64,000 nt of DNA from Chloroflexota bacterium (lineage in GTDB: Bacteria > Chloroflexota > Anaerolineae > Anaerolineales > Villigracilaceae), in NCBI GenBank assembly GCA_016234495.1, contig JACRBI010000043.1:1-64000 (forward strand). Reading direction: 5' to 3'. Below are positions 8,274 to 17,147 of this stretch, piece after piece. How positions within the stretch are numbered: the stretch's first letter is position 1; every line of letters starts with the position of its first letter. A program made the translations under genes and the position numbers. A model generated the notes under the pieces. The model worked only from the letters and a program-made list of their open reading frames with translations, did no database searches and had not been told where the DNA came from.

Positions 8274-9509
8274 TTACACCGAACGAATCGCAACCAGCGT
8301 GACATCGTCGTCCTGCTTGGAGCCATCCTGAAAATTCACCAGAGTTTCAAGCAGATGGTCGCAAGCCTGTTGCGCGTTCATGTTGGATAAACCGCTTAAA
8401 GTTTTTTTGATGCGTTCCAACCCAAAGGGTTCGCCATGAGTATCGCGGCAATCTGTCATGCCGTCTGTGAATAACAGGAAGGTGGAACCCGGCGGCAGGG
8501 TGACAATACGCTCATCAAGCGTGACATCCTCCCATAATCCAAGCGCCATGCCCGAGCTATGCGGGATGCGTTCAACAGTTCCATCAGGATTCAGAATCAA
8601 AGGCGGCTCGTGCCCCGCGCGGGCATAACTGAACACGCGTGTTTTCAAATCGAGGATGCCATAAAGCACCGTGACGAACTGGGTTGATTTTTGCAAGCGG
8701 GTGATGTGGCGGTTGACCACTCGCAAGACTTCACCCGCCGTCAGGCCAATATCGGCTTCAGCCATGATGAGCGCATGTGCGCGCGCCATGAAAATTGCAG
8801 ACGGGATGCCTTTATCAGCCACGTCACCAATCAGGACTCCGACCTGATTATTTTTCAGAAGGAAGACATCATACAGATCGCCTCCCACCTGACGGGCAGG
8901 CAGGATGCGTGCGCCGAAATCAAATTCGTCCACCTTGGGCAATTCGTCGGGCAGGATACTTGTTTGAATATCAGCAGCAACTTGCAGTTCGCGCTCGAGG
9001 CGTTCCTTTTCAATCAATTGCGCCTGCGCCGTCTTCAGTTCATCGTAAGCGGTTTGAAGCTGCTTATTCTTTTCGGTGAGGTCATGGAAAGTTTGGGTGT
9101 TGGTCGCATCGAGGCGTTGACTCAAGACGCGCACCATCGAAGCAGAGAGTTCGGGGTTTTTCGTGGTCAGGTCGAGGAATTGAACGCGGCTCATGGACAG
9201 GAGAGTTGAATCTCCACGGGCGCGAACTGTCGCTGTGCGGTGCCCGCCGGGGGTGATGAGACTCATCTCGCCGAGATGTTCGCCTGCCCGCAGGAGGTTG
9301 AGTTGAAGTTCCTCCATTTGACCTGCGGCCAAAAGCACTTCGAGTTCCCCTTTGGTTACGATGTAAAAATGTTCGCCGGTGTCGCCTTCATGAAAAAGGA
9401 TTTCGCGGTCTTTCAATTCCTTCACATCCAGCGCAGATAGAATGCGGTCCAATTCATTTTCTGGCAGGTTGGCAAACAAAGGAATCTTCGAGAGCAGATT
9501 AAGGGTCAT
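8274..9509 (-). CDS. cNMP-binding / SpoIIE-type PP2C phosphatase
   Basis: A 411-residue signalling protein. Residues 1-120 form a cyclic-nucleotide-binding fold (FHEGDTGEHFYIVTKGELEV, then GEMSLI); about 125-180 is a coiled coil; about 190-411 is a SpoIIE/RsbU phosphatase with metal motifs VGGDLYDV, GDVADKG and LFTDGM. Such proteins dephosphorylate anti-anti-sigma factors or act in partner switching, here perhaps under nucleotide control. No anti-sigma or STAS gene is in the window. It follows the deoxynucleoside kinase gene by 5 nt, so the two are probably co-transcribed. Confidence 0.85.
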   Translation of the reverse strand: MTLNLLSKIPLFANLPENELDRILSALDVKELKDREILFHEGDTGEHFYIVTKGELEVLLAAGQMEELQLNLLRAGEHLGEMSLITPGGHRTATVRARGDSTLLSMSRVQFLDLTTKNPELSASMVRVLSQRLDATNTQTFHDLTEKNKQLQTAYDELKTAQAQLIEKERLERELQVAADIQTSILPDELPKVDEFDFGARILPARQVGGDLYDVFLLKNNQVGVLIGDVADKGIPSAIFMARAHALIMAEADIGLTAGEVLRVVNRHITRLQKSTQFVTVLYGILDLKTRVFSYARAGHEPPLILNPDGTVERIPHSSGMALGLWEDVTLDERIVTLPPGSTFLLFTDGMTDCRDTHGEPFGLERIKKTLSGLSNMNAQQACDHLLETLVNFQDGSKQDDDVTLVAIRSV

Positions 9510-9514
9510 GAGTA

Positions 9515-10159
9515 TTACCCTTGAGTCAAGTCCATTACTTCCTTGCCAGCCAGTTTATCCTGAATGCGCTGCACGACGAGATCCAAATGGACGGGCTGGT
9601 GAACAAAATCCAGATCGCTGGTTTGAATGGTCAAAACAGGACAAAGATCGAACTCGCTCAGCCATTCATCATAGAACGAATCAAGCAGGGATAAGTAGTC
9701 GAGGGTGATGCCTGTTTCCATATTGCGCGCGCGGCGGCGGATGCGGTCCATCAGGACGGGCACCGGCGCTTTGAGGTAGATCAGCAGGTCAGGGCGCGGC
9801 AGTCCGTTCACGACGACTTCGAACAATCGGCGGTAGGCAAGATAGTCGCGTTCTCCCAAATTTCCCATGTGATGCAGGGCGCGTGCGAAAATGTGCGCAT
9901 CTTCGTAAATGCTTCGGTCGAGGATGGCGGAACGCGCATCACGCGCGGCTTCGAGATATTGGTCTGCGCGATGTCCGAGGAAGAAGACTTGCAAATGAAA
10001 AGCCCAGGCGTGCATATCGCTGTAAAAGTCTGAGAGGTATGGGTTATCCGCCACAGATTCATAACCAGTCCACCAGCCGAGGCGGGCGCCGATCCGCTCT
10101 GTGAGGGTCGTCTTGCCTGCGCCGATATTCCCTGCCACCAATACCAGATGTTTTGCCAT
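9515..10159 (-). CDS. Deoxynucleoside kinase family protein
   Basis: A 214-residue kinase with the P-loop AGNIGAGKTTL (residues 7-17), the ERS-like motif LDRSIYEDAHIFA and the lid R-x-R-R-x-R region (MDRIRRRARNME). It matches the dNK/dGK-dCK family that phosphorylates deoxynucleosides in salvage; base specificity is unclear. The start at 10159 is the only one that places the P-loop normally. TAAAAT lies 10 nt upstream with no Shine-Dalgarno site, so the 5' leader is very short or absent. It diverges from the small ORF at 10234. Confidence 0.85.
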   Translation of the reverse strand: MAKHLVLVAGNIGAGKTTLTERIGARLGWWTGYESVADNPYLSDFYSDMHAWAFHLQVFFLGHRADQYLEAARDARSAILDRSIYEDAHIFARALHHMGNLGERDYLAYRRLFEVVVNGLPRPDLLIYLKAPVPVLMDRIRRRARNMETGITLDYLSLLDSFYDEWLSEFDLCPVLTIQTSDLDFVHQPVHLDLVVQRIQDKLAGKEVMDLTQG

Positions 10160-10201
10160 AGTGTTTGGTATTTTATCATGTATGGCTCTCCCACCCAGTG
10201 C

Positions 10202-10207
10202 TATAAT
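10202..10207 (+). promoter_or_regulatory. -10 box of the small ORF at 10234
   Basis: A perfect TATAAT 26 nt before the ATG, with GAAAGGAG between them. No convincing -35 is seen. Confidence 0.6.
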
Positions 10208-10233
10208 GAACGTAGAAATCGAAAGGAGAAACC

Positions 10234-10455
10234 ATGGCAACCAAAAAATCTGAAAACGGAAAGAAATTCAGCCGCGAGATACCGGAAGAAGTCCGCGAGC
10301 ATTACAAGAAAGCCCGTCAGGAAATGCGCGAGGCTGTCAAAGGTCTACTGCCGGAAGGCTTCCTCGAACACCGCCGCGCCGCCCGCAAGGAAATGATGCT
10401 GGCTGTGCGCAGTATGCTGGATGCAGCGATCGAAAAGATGGAAGAAAAAAAGTAA
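10234..10455 (+). CDS. Small charged helical protein, unknown
   Basis: A 73-residue protein rich in Lys, Arg and Glu, apparently all helical with heptad-like spacing (REHYKKARQEMREAVKGLLP). It has its own TATAAT box, an AAAGGAG ribosome-binding site at normal spacing and a following palindrome, so it is very likely a real gene. There are no membrane helices or cysteines, and I do not recognise the family. Nucleic-acid or membrane-surface binding would suit the charge but is a guess. Confidence 0.7.
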   Translation: MATKKSENGKKFSREIPEEVREHYKKARQEMREAVKGLLPEGFLEHRRAARKEMMLAVRSMLDAAIEKMEEKK

Positions 10456-10466
10456 CGAAAACCTTT

Positions 10467-10540
10467 AACCACAAAGTATAAAAAGTATCACGAAGGAAAC
10501 CCCAAAAAACCTTTGTGTTCCTTCGTGACACTTTGCGGTT
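10467..10540. repeat. Imperfect palindrome AACCACAAAGT...ACTTTGCGGTT
   Basis: Outer arms AACCACAAAGT and ACTTTGCGGTT enclose inner arms TCACGAAGGAA and TTCCTTCGTGA. It lies between convergent genes and may also terminate transcription. It resembles a dispersed repeat type common in Anaerolineae and other phyla. Confidence 0.75.
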
Positions 10541-10546
10541 AATTTT

Positions 10547-12232
10547 TTATTTTCTTCCCCCAAACACCACCCACAACAACGTCGCACCTGCAGCGCCCAG
10601 CAAGCCTCCCCCAAGTTGAGCATTCCCACTATTTAACAACATCACGCCGCTGACTAGAAACGCGGCGAAGACAACTCCGCCTGTCAGACGGTCCACCGAG
10701 CGCCCCAGCGCGCGGACTTCGCGCGTCACCTGCGGCGATTGAACCGTCAGCCCGCCCGATTCCATTTGCGCAAGCAGCCGGCTGGCCTGAGATGGCAAAG
10801 CGACAAACGCCTGCACCACATCCCCGGCTTGTTTCAGGAAATTATCCAAACTGAAAGCCGACGTGGCTTCCTCCTGCACGAGTTTGCCCGCATATGGCGA
10901 GAGTTGTTCCCATAAATTAAAGTTTGGATCAAGACCGGTACACATGCCTGAAAGGATCGCAACCGTGCGCACCAGCATCAGCAGGTCATTCGGCACCTGA
11001 AACGGAGTATCTACCATTACATCGCGCACCTTATGGCCGATATCGCGCACTTCGTTCGGGCGGACGTTCTTCAACTCGCTCATCGACATGCCCCAAAAGC
11101 GGTCGAACACGGCTGCAGACGCCTGCTCCAATGCCTGAGTGTCTGCGCCCGGCAGCAGGAATCCCAACTCTTTGTATGACTTGATCAAACGCGCCGCGTC
11201 GCGTGTGCCAACGGCAATGACAGTCTCGCGCAGAGCCATGCGAAGATTATCCGGCACATGCCCCACCATGCCAAAATCCACGAAGGTCAATTGCCAGCGC
11301 GCAGACTTGCGCTTGCTGCCCTTCGCGGGCGGCAGCGGCGTAACGAATAAATTCCCGGGGTGCGGGTCGGCGTGAAAAAATCCGTCTTCAAAAATTTGCT
11401 CGAGGTACACATCCAATAATTTCCGCGCCACTTCGCCGCGGTTAATGCCTGCGGCGGTGATGGCATCGTAATCCGTGATCTTGATCGCGAAAACATCTTC
11501 AAGGGTCAGCACGCGCAGTGTGGACAGTTCTCTTGCAACGCGCGGCACGTTCACGTATTTGTCGTCTTTGAAATTCTCAAAAAAAGTTTCAGCGTTATCG
11601 GCTTCGTGTTTGTAGTCAATCTCTTCGTGCAGGGTGGTTGAAAACTCACGCAGCAGGGCGGGCACATCGGCATGTTCGCGCACGGGGCGGTAATACATCA
11701 GCCAATGACCAACCCGCTGCAACGCTGACAGGTCAACGGTCACGATGGATGCGATGTTTGGGCGTTGGACTTTAACGACGACGTTAAGAAAATTCGCATC
11801 TTCCCCGCGCTGTAATCTGGCTCTGTGTACCTGTCCAAGTGACGCCGCTGCGAGCGGGTTCTCGTCAAACCATTCAAATTTTTCTGCGAGCGGAGCGCCG
11901 AGTTCCCGCTCTGCCAGTTGACGGATATCTGCAAAAGTTTCAGCGGGGACTTCATCCTGCAAATCGGCTAGGGTGTCGGTGATTTCGGGCGGAAGAATAT
12001 CAAGGCGCGAAGAAAGAAACTGCCCGACCTTGATCATCACGCCGCCCATGTGCAAAGCCAGCGCGCGAAAACGCAGCGCTTCGCGGCGAAAGCGTTCGGG
12101 ACGGGTGCGCTTTGCCAGTTGGCGAAAGCCAACCTTGCGAACGATCAGTTCCCAATAAATAAAGCGGGCGATGACACCCGTAAAAAAAGAAAGGATGCGG
12201 AGGTAACGTCCGCGCAAACGTGATGATTTCAT
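10547..12232 (-). CDS. ABC1/UbiB-family atypical kinase
   Basis: A 561-residue ABC1 protein. The family signature K-x-G-Q (IKVGQFLSSRLDILP, about residue 67), the Ala-rich loop AAASLGQVHRA, VVKVQRP, HADPHPGN and FVDFGMVG are all present. Two hydrophobic helices lie at the C-terminus (about 515-558). UbiB/ADCK relatives act in ubiquinone or lipid metabolism as membrane-bound ATPases; the substrate here is unknown. No ubi gene is nearby. The start overlaps the stop of a 7-codon upstream ORF (ATGA at 12229-12232). Confidence 0.9.
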   Translation of the reverse strand: MKSSRLRGRYLRILSFFTGVIARFIYWELIVRKVGFRQLAKRTRPERFRREALRFRALALHMGGVMIKVGQFLSSRLDILPPEITDTLADLQDEVPAETFADIRQLAERELGAPLAEKFEWFDENPLAAASLGQVHRARLQRGEDANFLNVVVKVQRPNIASIVTVDLSALQRVGHWLMYYRPVREHADVPALLREFSTTLHEEIDYKHEADNAETFFENFKDDKYVNVPRVARELSTLRVLTLEDVFAIKITDYDAITAAGINRGEVARKLLDVYLEQIFEDGFFHADPHPGNLFVTPLPPAKGSKRKSARWQLTFVDFGMVGHVPDNLRMALRETVIAVGTRDAARLIKSYKELGFLLPGADTQALEQASAAVFDRFWGMSMSELKNVRPNEVRDIGHKVRDVMVDTPFQVPNDLLMLVRTVAILSGMCTGLDPNFNLWEQLSPYAGKLVQEEATSAFSLDNFLKQAGDVVQAFVALPSQASRLLAQMESGGLTVQSPQVTREVRALGRSVDRLTGGVVFAAFLVSGVMLLNSGNAQLGGGLLGAAGATLLWVVFGGRK

Positions 12233-12252
12233 TTATGCACCGATGATTTCAT
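12229..12252 (-). CDS. Seven-codon upstream ORF, possible leader peptide
   Basis: ATG at 12252 opens the peptide MKSSVHK, whose TGA overlaps the ABC1-kinase ATG as ATGA. TAAAAT (12259-12264) lies 6 nt before this ATG, so the mRNA would be leaderless and ribosomes could load here and re-initiate on the kinase gene. GATGATTTCAT occurs twice, over each start codon, so the uORF may have arisen by local duplication of the start region. Confidence 0.4.
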   Translation of the reverse strand: MKSSVHK

Positions 12253-12292
12253 GCCTGGATTTTATCACCGCCGTTCGACGATCAAACCGCCA

Positions 12293-14218
12293 TTAAACTG
12301 CCGCTCTCAGGCGGACGGTGAAAGTTGTGCCTGCATTGACTTCGCTCTTCACCTCAATCTTCCCGCCCAATTCTTCAACCACCGATTTGACGATATACAG
12401 ACCTATGCCGCTGCCGGGGATTTCAGCCACTGTCACATTTTTTGCGCGATAAAATTTTTCAAACAAATGTGGAATGGCATCCGGGCTAATTCCCATGCCA
12501 TGGTCAATTATTTCCACGTTGACCAACCCATCCGTCAAGCCAACGAACACCTGAACTCCGCTTTCTTCTGGCGAAAACTTGACGGCATTGTTGATCAAAT
12601 TGATAAAGACCTGCTGTAATGCTCCGCTATCGCCAAGGATGTTTATGTTATTCTGCGGGGTGTTCAAAGTCAGCTTCACATTTTTTCTAAAAGCGATTGG
12701 CCCAACGGCTTGAAGAGCCTCCCTCAATACTGGCAGAAGATCAAGCGGAACACTTTCAAGTTTCATCATGCCGCTTTCGAGGCGGCCCGCCATCAACAGG
12801 TTGTCGATGTATTTTTTCTGGCGGTTAAGCTCGTTGCGCATGATGCGCCAATATTCAACCATCTCCTCCTGCGTCCCACCCTGTTGTATCAAATCAGACA
12901 TCAAAATGACCGCTGTCAGCGGCGTCCGCAATTCATGCGAGGCGCGGTTGATAAAGTCAGTTTTCATCTCGTTGAGGCGCACAATATCTGATATATCGCG
13001 GATTATGATCAGCGCTTCCTGCGGATTGATCGGATGCAGCCTGGATTCATAGATGCCGCTGCTGAACGGCAACTGGAATCCTTCAAGCCAGCAAGGTGCG
13101 GTAAAAGCGCTCTTATTTTCGCCGCCCAAAATCCTGGCGACAGTCTCTGCGGGCCAGGTTTCCCTGAGTTTTTTGCCCGTGATCATGTCACGATGAATAA
13201 ACAAAGGATGGTTTGAACTGGTGATGTAGTCGAGAATCGAGCCGTCTGATTTAATCCGAATTAACAGATCTGGAAAAGAGTCAACGATCATGCGGTTTCG
13301 GAATTCATTCGATCTGATCGTCTCTTCGTATTGAATACGCTGCAATGCCGCGCCGATGAGGTTTGTTGCAGTCTGTACCACGTCAAAATCAGTCAGCAGC
13401 CATGAAAGGCTGTTCTCGCGGTCAAACATACCCAGGAATCCCTTCGACCCAAAGAGACCTTGAACCGGAATCGCCAGAAAGGAAAACGGGGTTTTCTTTA
13501 CCTGCCCCGCTTCCAATTCGGACAAGACAGCGTTCGGATTCGCCACGAGTTTGTTTATAAACGGCTCAATGGCTGCCTGTGGGTCAAAGCTGCTCAACTT
13601 GTATTCCACCCAGCTGTAGCGAAGTTTAATTTGCGGGAGGCCGGAATATTTTTCAACCTCAAAAATTACACAGCTAAAAAGCTCCATTACATTGCCCAGC
13701 GATTCCAACACTTCAGAAATACCGGACTCGATATTTGGCGAACGGAACAGGCGGGCTGTGGCTTCACTAATGACAGAAAGGATGCGCCCATTCCTTCGCA
13801 AAAGTTTCTCGGCGGCTTTTCTCTCTGAAACATCGCGCACAATGCTTTGGATATAAATCGGCAAGCCCTGCTCATCAGAAACGATGGACGTGCTGATCTC
13901 AACGGGAATCAAACTTCCGTCTTTCTTTTTAAGTATCCTTTCATAGACGCTTGCCTGATCTTCGAACAAATCCCCCATCGACATGACGTTGCTTACATTC
14001 ATCCCCGTGAGCTCCACTTCGCTATAGCCAAGCAAGAGGAGAGCCTGACGGTTTGCGGTCAAATACCGCAGGTCCAACCCAATGATAAAAACACATTCTC
14101 CCGTCTGCTCAAACAATGTGCGGCCGTACTGACCTGCCTCCCAATCCTTCTTTTTGTTTTCCAGATTGACATGCAAATCAGGCAGATGAGACCCGGCGGG
14201 AATTTTCTTTTCATCCAT
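12293..14218 (-). CDS. PAS/GAF sensor histidine kinase
   Basis: About 641 residues: a PAS domain (about 30-145), a GAF-like region (about 155-305), a second PAS (about 310-405), HisKA with the phospho-acceptor His in SHELRTP, and a HATPase domain with N-box (INLINNAVKF), G1 (DHGMGIS) and G2 (GSGIGLYIVK). No membrane helix is seen, so it is probably cytoplasmic. The start at 14218 overlaps the stop of the hybrid kinase gene by 8 nt; a longer start at 14242 is possible. The overlap implies coupled synthesis with the upstream receiver-kinase. Confidence 0.88.
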   Translation of the reverse strand: MDEKKIPAGSHLPDLHVNLENKKKDWEAGQYGRTLFEQTGECVFIIGLDLRYLTANRQALLLLGYSEVELTGMNVSNVMSMGDLFEDQASVYERILKKKDGSLIPVEISTSIVSDEQGLPIYIQSIVRDVSERKAAEKLLRRNGRILSVISEATARLFRSPNIESGISEVLESLGNVMELFSCVIFEVEKYSGLPQIKLRYSWVEYKLSSFDPQAAIEPFINKLVANPNAVLSELEAGQVKKTPFSFLAIPVQGLFGSKGFLGMFDRENSLSWLLTDFDVVQTATNLIGAALQRIQYEETIRSNEFRNRMIVDSFPDLLIRIKSDGSILDYITSSNHPLFIHRDMITGKKLRETWPAETVARILGGENKSAFTAPCWLEGFQLPFSSGIYESRLHPINPQEALIIIRDISDIVRLNEMKTDFINRASHELRTPLTAVILMSDLIQQGGTQEEMVEYWRIMRNELNRQKKYIDNLLMAGRLESGMMKLESVPLDLLPVLREALQAVGPIAFRKNVKLTLNTPQNNINILGDSGALQQVFINLINNAVKFSPEESGVQVFVGLTDGLVNVEIIDHGMGISPDAIPHLFEKFYRAKNVTVAEIPGSGIGLYIVKSVVEELGGKIEVKSEVNAGTTFTVRLRAAV

Positions 14219-15353
14219 AAACGATGTCTTCCGGTCGGACATCGGGCAGGTCAGCCACTACCAGGCATCCATCGGGACTGTCAGCGATCTTCACGTCTCC
14301 CCCGAGGTGTCTAAAAGTGGCACGCGCAATGGTCAGCCCGACGCCCAGCCCATCGTGCTGGCGGGAATCTCCCTGACTGATCTGGTAAAACTTTTCAAAG
14401 ACCTTTTCGCGCAACTCCACGGGGACGCCCGGACCGTCATCGGAAACTGCAATCTTAACCCCACCATTGCGCCCGGGCTGGATGTCAAGATTGACCCGTC
14501 CGTTCTGCGAGCTGAACTTAAACGCATTATCCACAAGGTGCAAAACGGACTGTGTAAATTCCCTTCTTGCCGCCTTAACCTCCCCCTCGCCGATAATCTG
14601 GTGGGTAAAATTCAATCCCTTGCTGGCGTATCTCTCAAGCCGCTTATAGACAGGTTCGATGATGTGAATATCCAGATCAATGGACTGCCTGAAAGGATTC
14701 AAATTAACAAGGTCAACATTTGAGAGAATAATAATGTCCGAGACCAGCGACTCTAATTTATCCACATTCGAGAGCGCTGTCCGCAGAAAATAACTCTGCA
14801 GTTCAGGGTCGCTGAATTTATTATTGATGGCAAGTTCAAGCGGAGCGATGATATTCATCAACGGGGTGCGCAATTCATGGTGAAAATTTTGCAGGATCTC
14901 GTTTTTTAGTTTTTCCATATCCTGACGGGCGATTTCTGCCATTTGCTCGCGGCCCCGCCTCCGTTCAGTTTCGACGCGCCGCAACAAAGCATCAAGACGC
15001 GCGATCAATTCCTCCATGCCAAATGGTTTCGCGATGTAGTCATCTGCGCCATCGCGGATGCCTGCGAGTCGGTCATCCTTCCCCGAACGCGCTGTCAGAA
15101 ATATAAATGGAATTGACGAAGTTGACGGGTCGGCATTCAACAAGCGCTTCAACTCAAAACCGTCCGGCGGAGGCATCATCACGTCCGAGATAATCAAATC
15201 CGGCAGATGCTCGCGGGCTTTTCTCAAACCTTCGTTCCCATCCACAGCCTCTATGACCTGCAACCCGTGCCGCCTGATCGCAACGGCAACCCCCAATCGA
15301 ATAGCCGGCTCATCATCGATCACAAGAATTACAGGCGTTTTACCTTCATCCAT
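14211..15353 (-). CDS. Receiver domain - histidine kinase hybrid
   Basis: A 380-residue protein with an N-terminal receiver (1-125: acidic pair D13/D14, phospho-acceptor D57, T87, K109), a coiled linker, then HisKA with H159 (HHELRTP) and a HATPase domain (N-box HLVDNAFKF, DDGPGVP, GLGVGLTIA). Receiver-first hybrids without a DNA-binding output usually relay phosphate to a partner. The middle gene of three, it overlaps FHA by 1 nt (TAATG) and the PAS kinase by 8 nt, so the three likely act together. Confidence 0.9.
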   Translation of the reverse strand: MDEGKTPVILVIDDEPAIRLGVAVAIRRHGLQVIEAVDGNEGLRKAREHLPDLIISDVMMPPPDGFELKRLLNADPSTSSIPFIFLTARSGKDDRLAGIRDGADDYIAKPFGMEELIARLDALLRRVETERRRGREQMAEIARQDMEKLKNEILQNFHHELRTPLMNIIAPLELAINNKFSDPELQSYFLRTALSNVDKLESLVSDIIILSNVDLVNLNPFRQSIDLDIHIIEPVYKRLERYASKGLNFTHQIIGEGEVKAARREFTQSVLHLVDNAFKFSSQNGRVNLDIQPGRNGGVKIAVSDDGPGVPVELREKVFEKFYQISQGDSRQHDGLGVGLTIARATFRHLGGDVKIADSPDGCLVVADLPDVRPEDIVYG

Positions 15354-15745
15354 TAATGGTTTTCCTCAAGTCCCTGCCGGCCGCGCAGGCTTTGTGTTGT
15401 TCCGGTTGCCTTGATCTGGATATTCGGGTTGTGATTCACGAACATGATATTGATGTTTATAAAAGATATCAGGTCGCCGGAATTAAGCACGCATCTCTCA
15501 ATTTGTTTGCCGTTCACAAAAGTACCGCTGGTGGAATTTTTATCGTACAAAACGTATTTTCCATCCTCATTCACGATCTCGGCGTGGAAGCGGGACAGGA
15601 ATTCCTCGTGGAATACAATGTCGTTGCGCAAGTGCCGCCCAAGTGTGGTTTTCGGTTTTGTAAGAGGAATCATCTGGCGGTTCACGATCAGGTACACGCC
15701 CTGCTGAGGTGATGTTGGTTCCTCAATATCATCCGTGTCATCCAT
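15353..15745 (-). CDS. FHA-domain protein
   Basis: A 130-residue protein that is nearly all one forkhead-associated domain: TTLGRHLRNDIVF, SRFHAEI and STSGTFVNG supply the Arg, Ser, His and Asn residues that bind phospho-threonine peptides. A Ser/Thr kinase would be expected to make the ligand, but none is in the window. It is the first gene of the signalling unit. The ATG at 15745 follows GTGAGG at good spacing and is preferred over the GTG at 15757. Confidence 0.88.
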   Translation of the reverse strand: MDDTDDIEEPTSPQQGVYLIVNRQMIPLTKPKTTLGRHLRNDIVFHEEFLSRFHAEIVNEDGKYVLYDKNSTSGTFVNGKQIERCVLNSGDLISFININIMFVNHNPNIQIKATGTTQSLRGRQGLEENH

Positions 15746-15857
15746 TTTAGACCTCACTTTTATTTAAACGTCATCTTCAAAACGCAATAATCTTACTACA
15801 AGAACTGGCACAGCCAGGCATAAAATTTCTCAAATGCAATCAGCCCCGTCCAGCATG

Positions 15858-15869
15858 TATAATGGAGGC
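15858..15869 (+). promoter_or_regulatory. Leaderless-type promoter of obgE
   Basis: A perfect TATAAT (15858-15863) is followed by GGAGGC and then the ATG. If transcription starts about 7 nt past the -10 box, it starts at the ATG itself. GGAGG would be only 1 nt from the start codon, too close for a normal Shine-Dalgarno site. Confidence 0.6.
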
Positions 15870-17132
15870 ATGTTTATAGATCAAGTTAATATTCACGTAA
15901 AATCAGGCAAAGGCGGAGACGGAATGGTTCACTTCCGCCGCGAGAAGTTTGTACCCCTTGGCGGTCCCGATGGCGGTGACGGCGGCAGGGGCGGCAATGT
16001 CATCTTTGAGGTAAAAGCTACCCTCAATACATTATCTGCGTTTCGGCAAAATGAAAAGTTTGCAGCCGAGCCCGGCAAGAACGGCGGCGGCTCTGAAATG
16101 ACCGGGCGCGGCGGCAAAGACCTCATCATTTATATTCCGCCCGGCACGGTCATCTACGACGCTGAGACTGGCGATCTGCTCGGCGACCTGACCACCCCCG
16201 GTCAACAGCTGCTCGTCTGCAAAGGCGGGCGCGGTGGACTTGGGAATCAGCATTACGCCACCTCGCGCAACCAGGCGCCACGCACAGCGGAACGAGGCGA
16301 ACCGCATGAGGAGAAAATGCTGCGCCTCGAACTTAAGCTGATAGCTGATATCGGCATCATCGGCTTGCCCAACGCTGGGAAATCCACCCTGCTGGCGGCA
16401 CTGACGAATGCCAAGCCAAAGATCGGCGACTATCCATTTACGACGCTCGAACCAAACCTCGGCGTGGCAAATATTGACGCTGATACCACCGTCGTCATGG
16501 CAGACATCCCCGGCCTGATCGAAGGCGCAGCGGAAGGCGCCGGGCTGGGGCATGACTTCCTGCGGCACATTCAGCGCACGCGCGTGCTCATCCACATGGT
16601 GGACGGACTGGGCGAAGACCCGCTGGCAGACTTCAGCCAGATCAACAGTGAATTGGCGCTCTTCGACCCGAACCTCGCAAAAAAACCGCAGATCGTCGTG
16701 CTCAATAAAATAGATCAGCCTGATGTGCAGGAACGATTAAAAAACATCAAGGCCAGTTTCAAAAAGAAAAAAATTGAATTGTTGACAGCCTCCGCAATGG
16801 CACGTACCAACACGCGTGACATTCTCATTGCTGCTCATCAAAGGCTGGCTGACCTCCCGATCGAAGAGTTGGAAGAGTCACTGCCAGTGTACAAACCGCC
16901 CATTGACCCGAACCAATTCGAGATCCAGCAGGAAGCGGCTGACAAGTGGCGGGTCAGCGGCGTGGCCATCGAACGATCTGCAAAGATGACTTATTGGGAA
17001 CACGATGGCTCCCTGCGTCGCTTCCAAAAACTAATGGAAAGACTCGGCGTGGACAAGGCTCTGCGTGAAGCAGGCGTGCATGAAGGCGACTCGGTATTCA
17101 TTGGCGACTTTGAATTGGAGTGGAAGGATTAA
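15870..17132 (+). CDS. obgE: Obg GTPase
   Basis: A 420-residue essential GTPase of ribosome assembly and stress control. The Gly-rich OBG fold (residues 1-158) is followed by the G domain with G1 GLPNAGKSTLL, G3 DIPGLIEGA and G4 NKID, and a C-terminal OCT domain (about 345-420). Length and order are normal. The start at 15870 (MFIDQV) is the conserved N-terminus; the ATG at 15834 would add 12 unrelated residues. It diverges from the FHA gene. A hypothetical gene follows after 15 nt, perhaps in the same transcript. Confidence 0.95.
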   Translation: MFIDQVNIHVKSGKGGDGMVHFRREKFVPLGGPDGGDGGRGGNVIFEVKATLNTLSAFRQNEKFAAEPGKNGGGSEMTGRGGKDLIIYIPPGTVIYDAETGDLLGDLTTPGQQLLVCKGGRGGLGNQHYATSRNQAPRTAERGEPHEEKMLRLELKLIADIGIIGLPNAGKSTLLAALTNAKPKIGDYPFTTLEPNLGVANIDADTTVVMADIPGLIEGAAEGAGLGHDFLRHIQRTRVLIHMVDGLGEDPLADFSQINSELALFDPNLAKKPQIVVLNKIDQPDVQERLKNIKASFKKKKIELLTASAMARTNTRDILIAAHQRLADLPIEELEESLPVYKPPIDPNQFEIQQEAADKWRVSGVAIERSAKMTYWEHDGSLRRFQKLMERLGVDKALREAGVHEGDSVFIGDFELEWKD

Positions 17133-17147
17133 CTCCAAAGGAAAATC

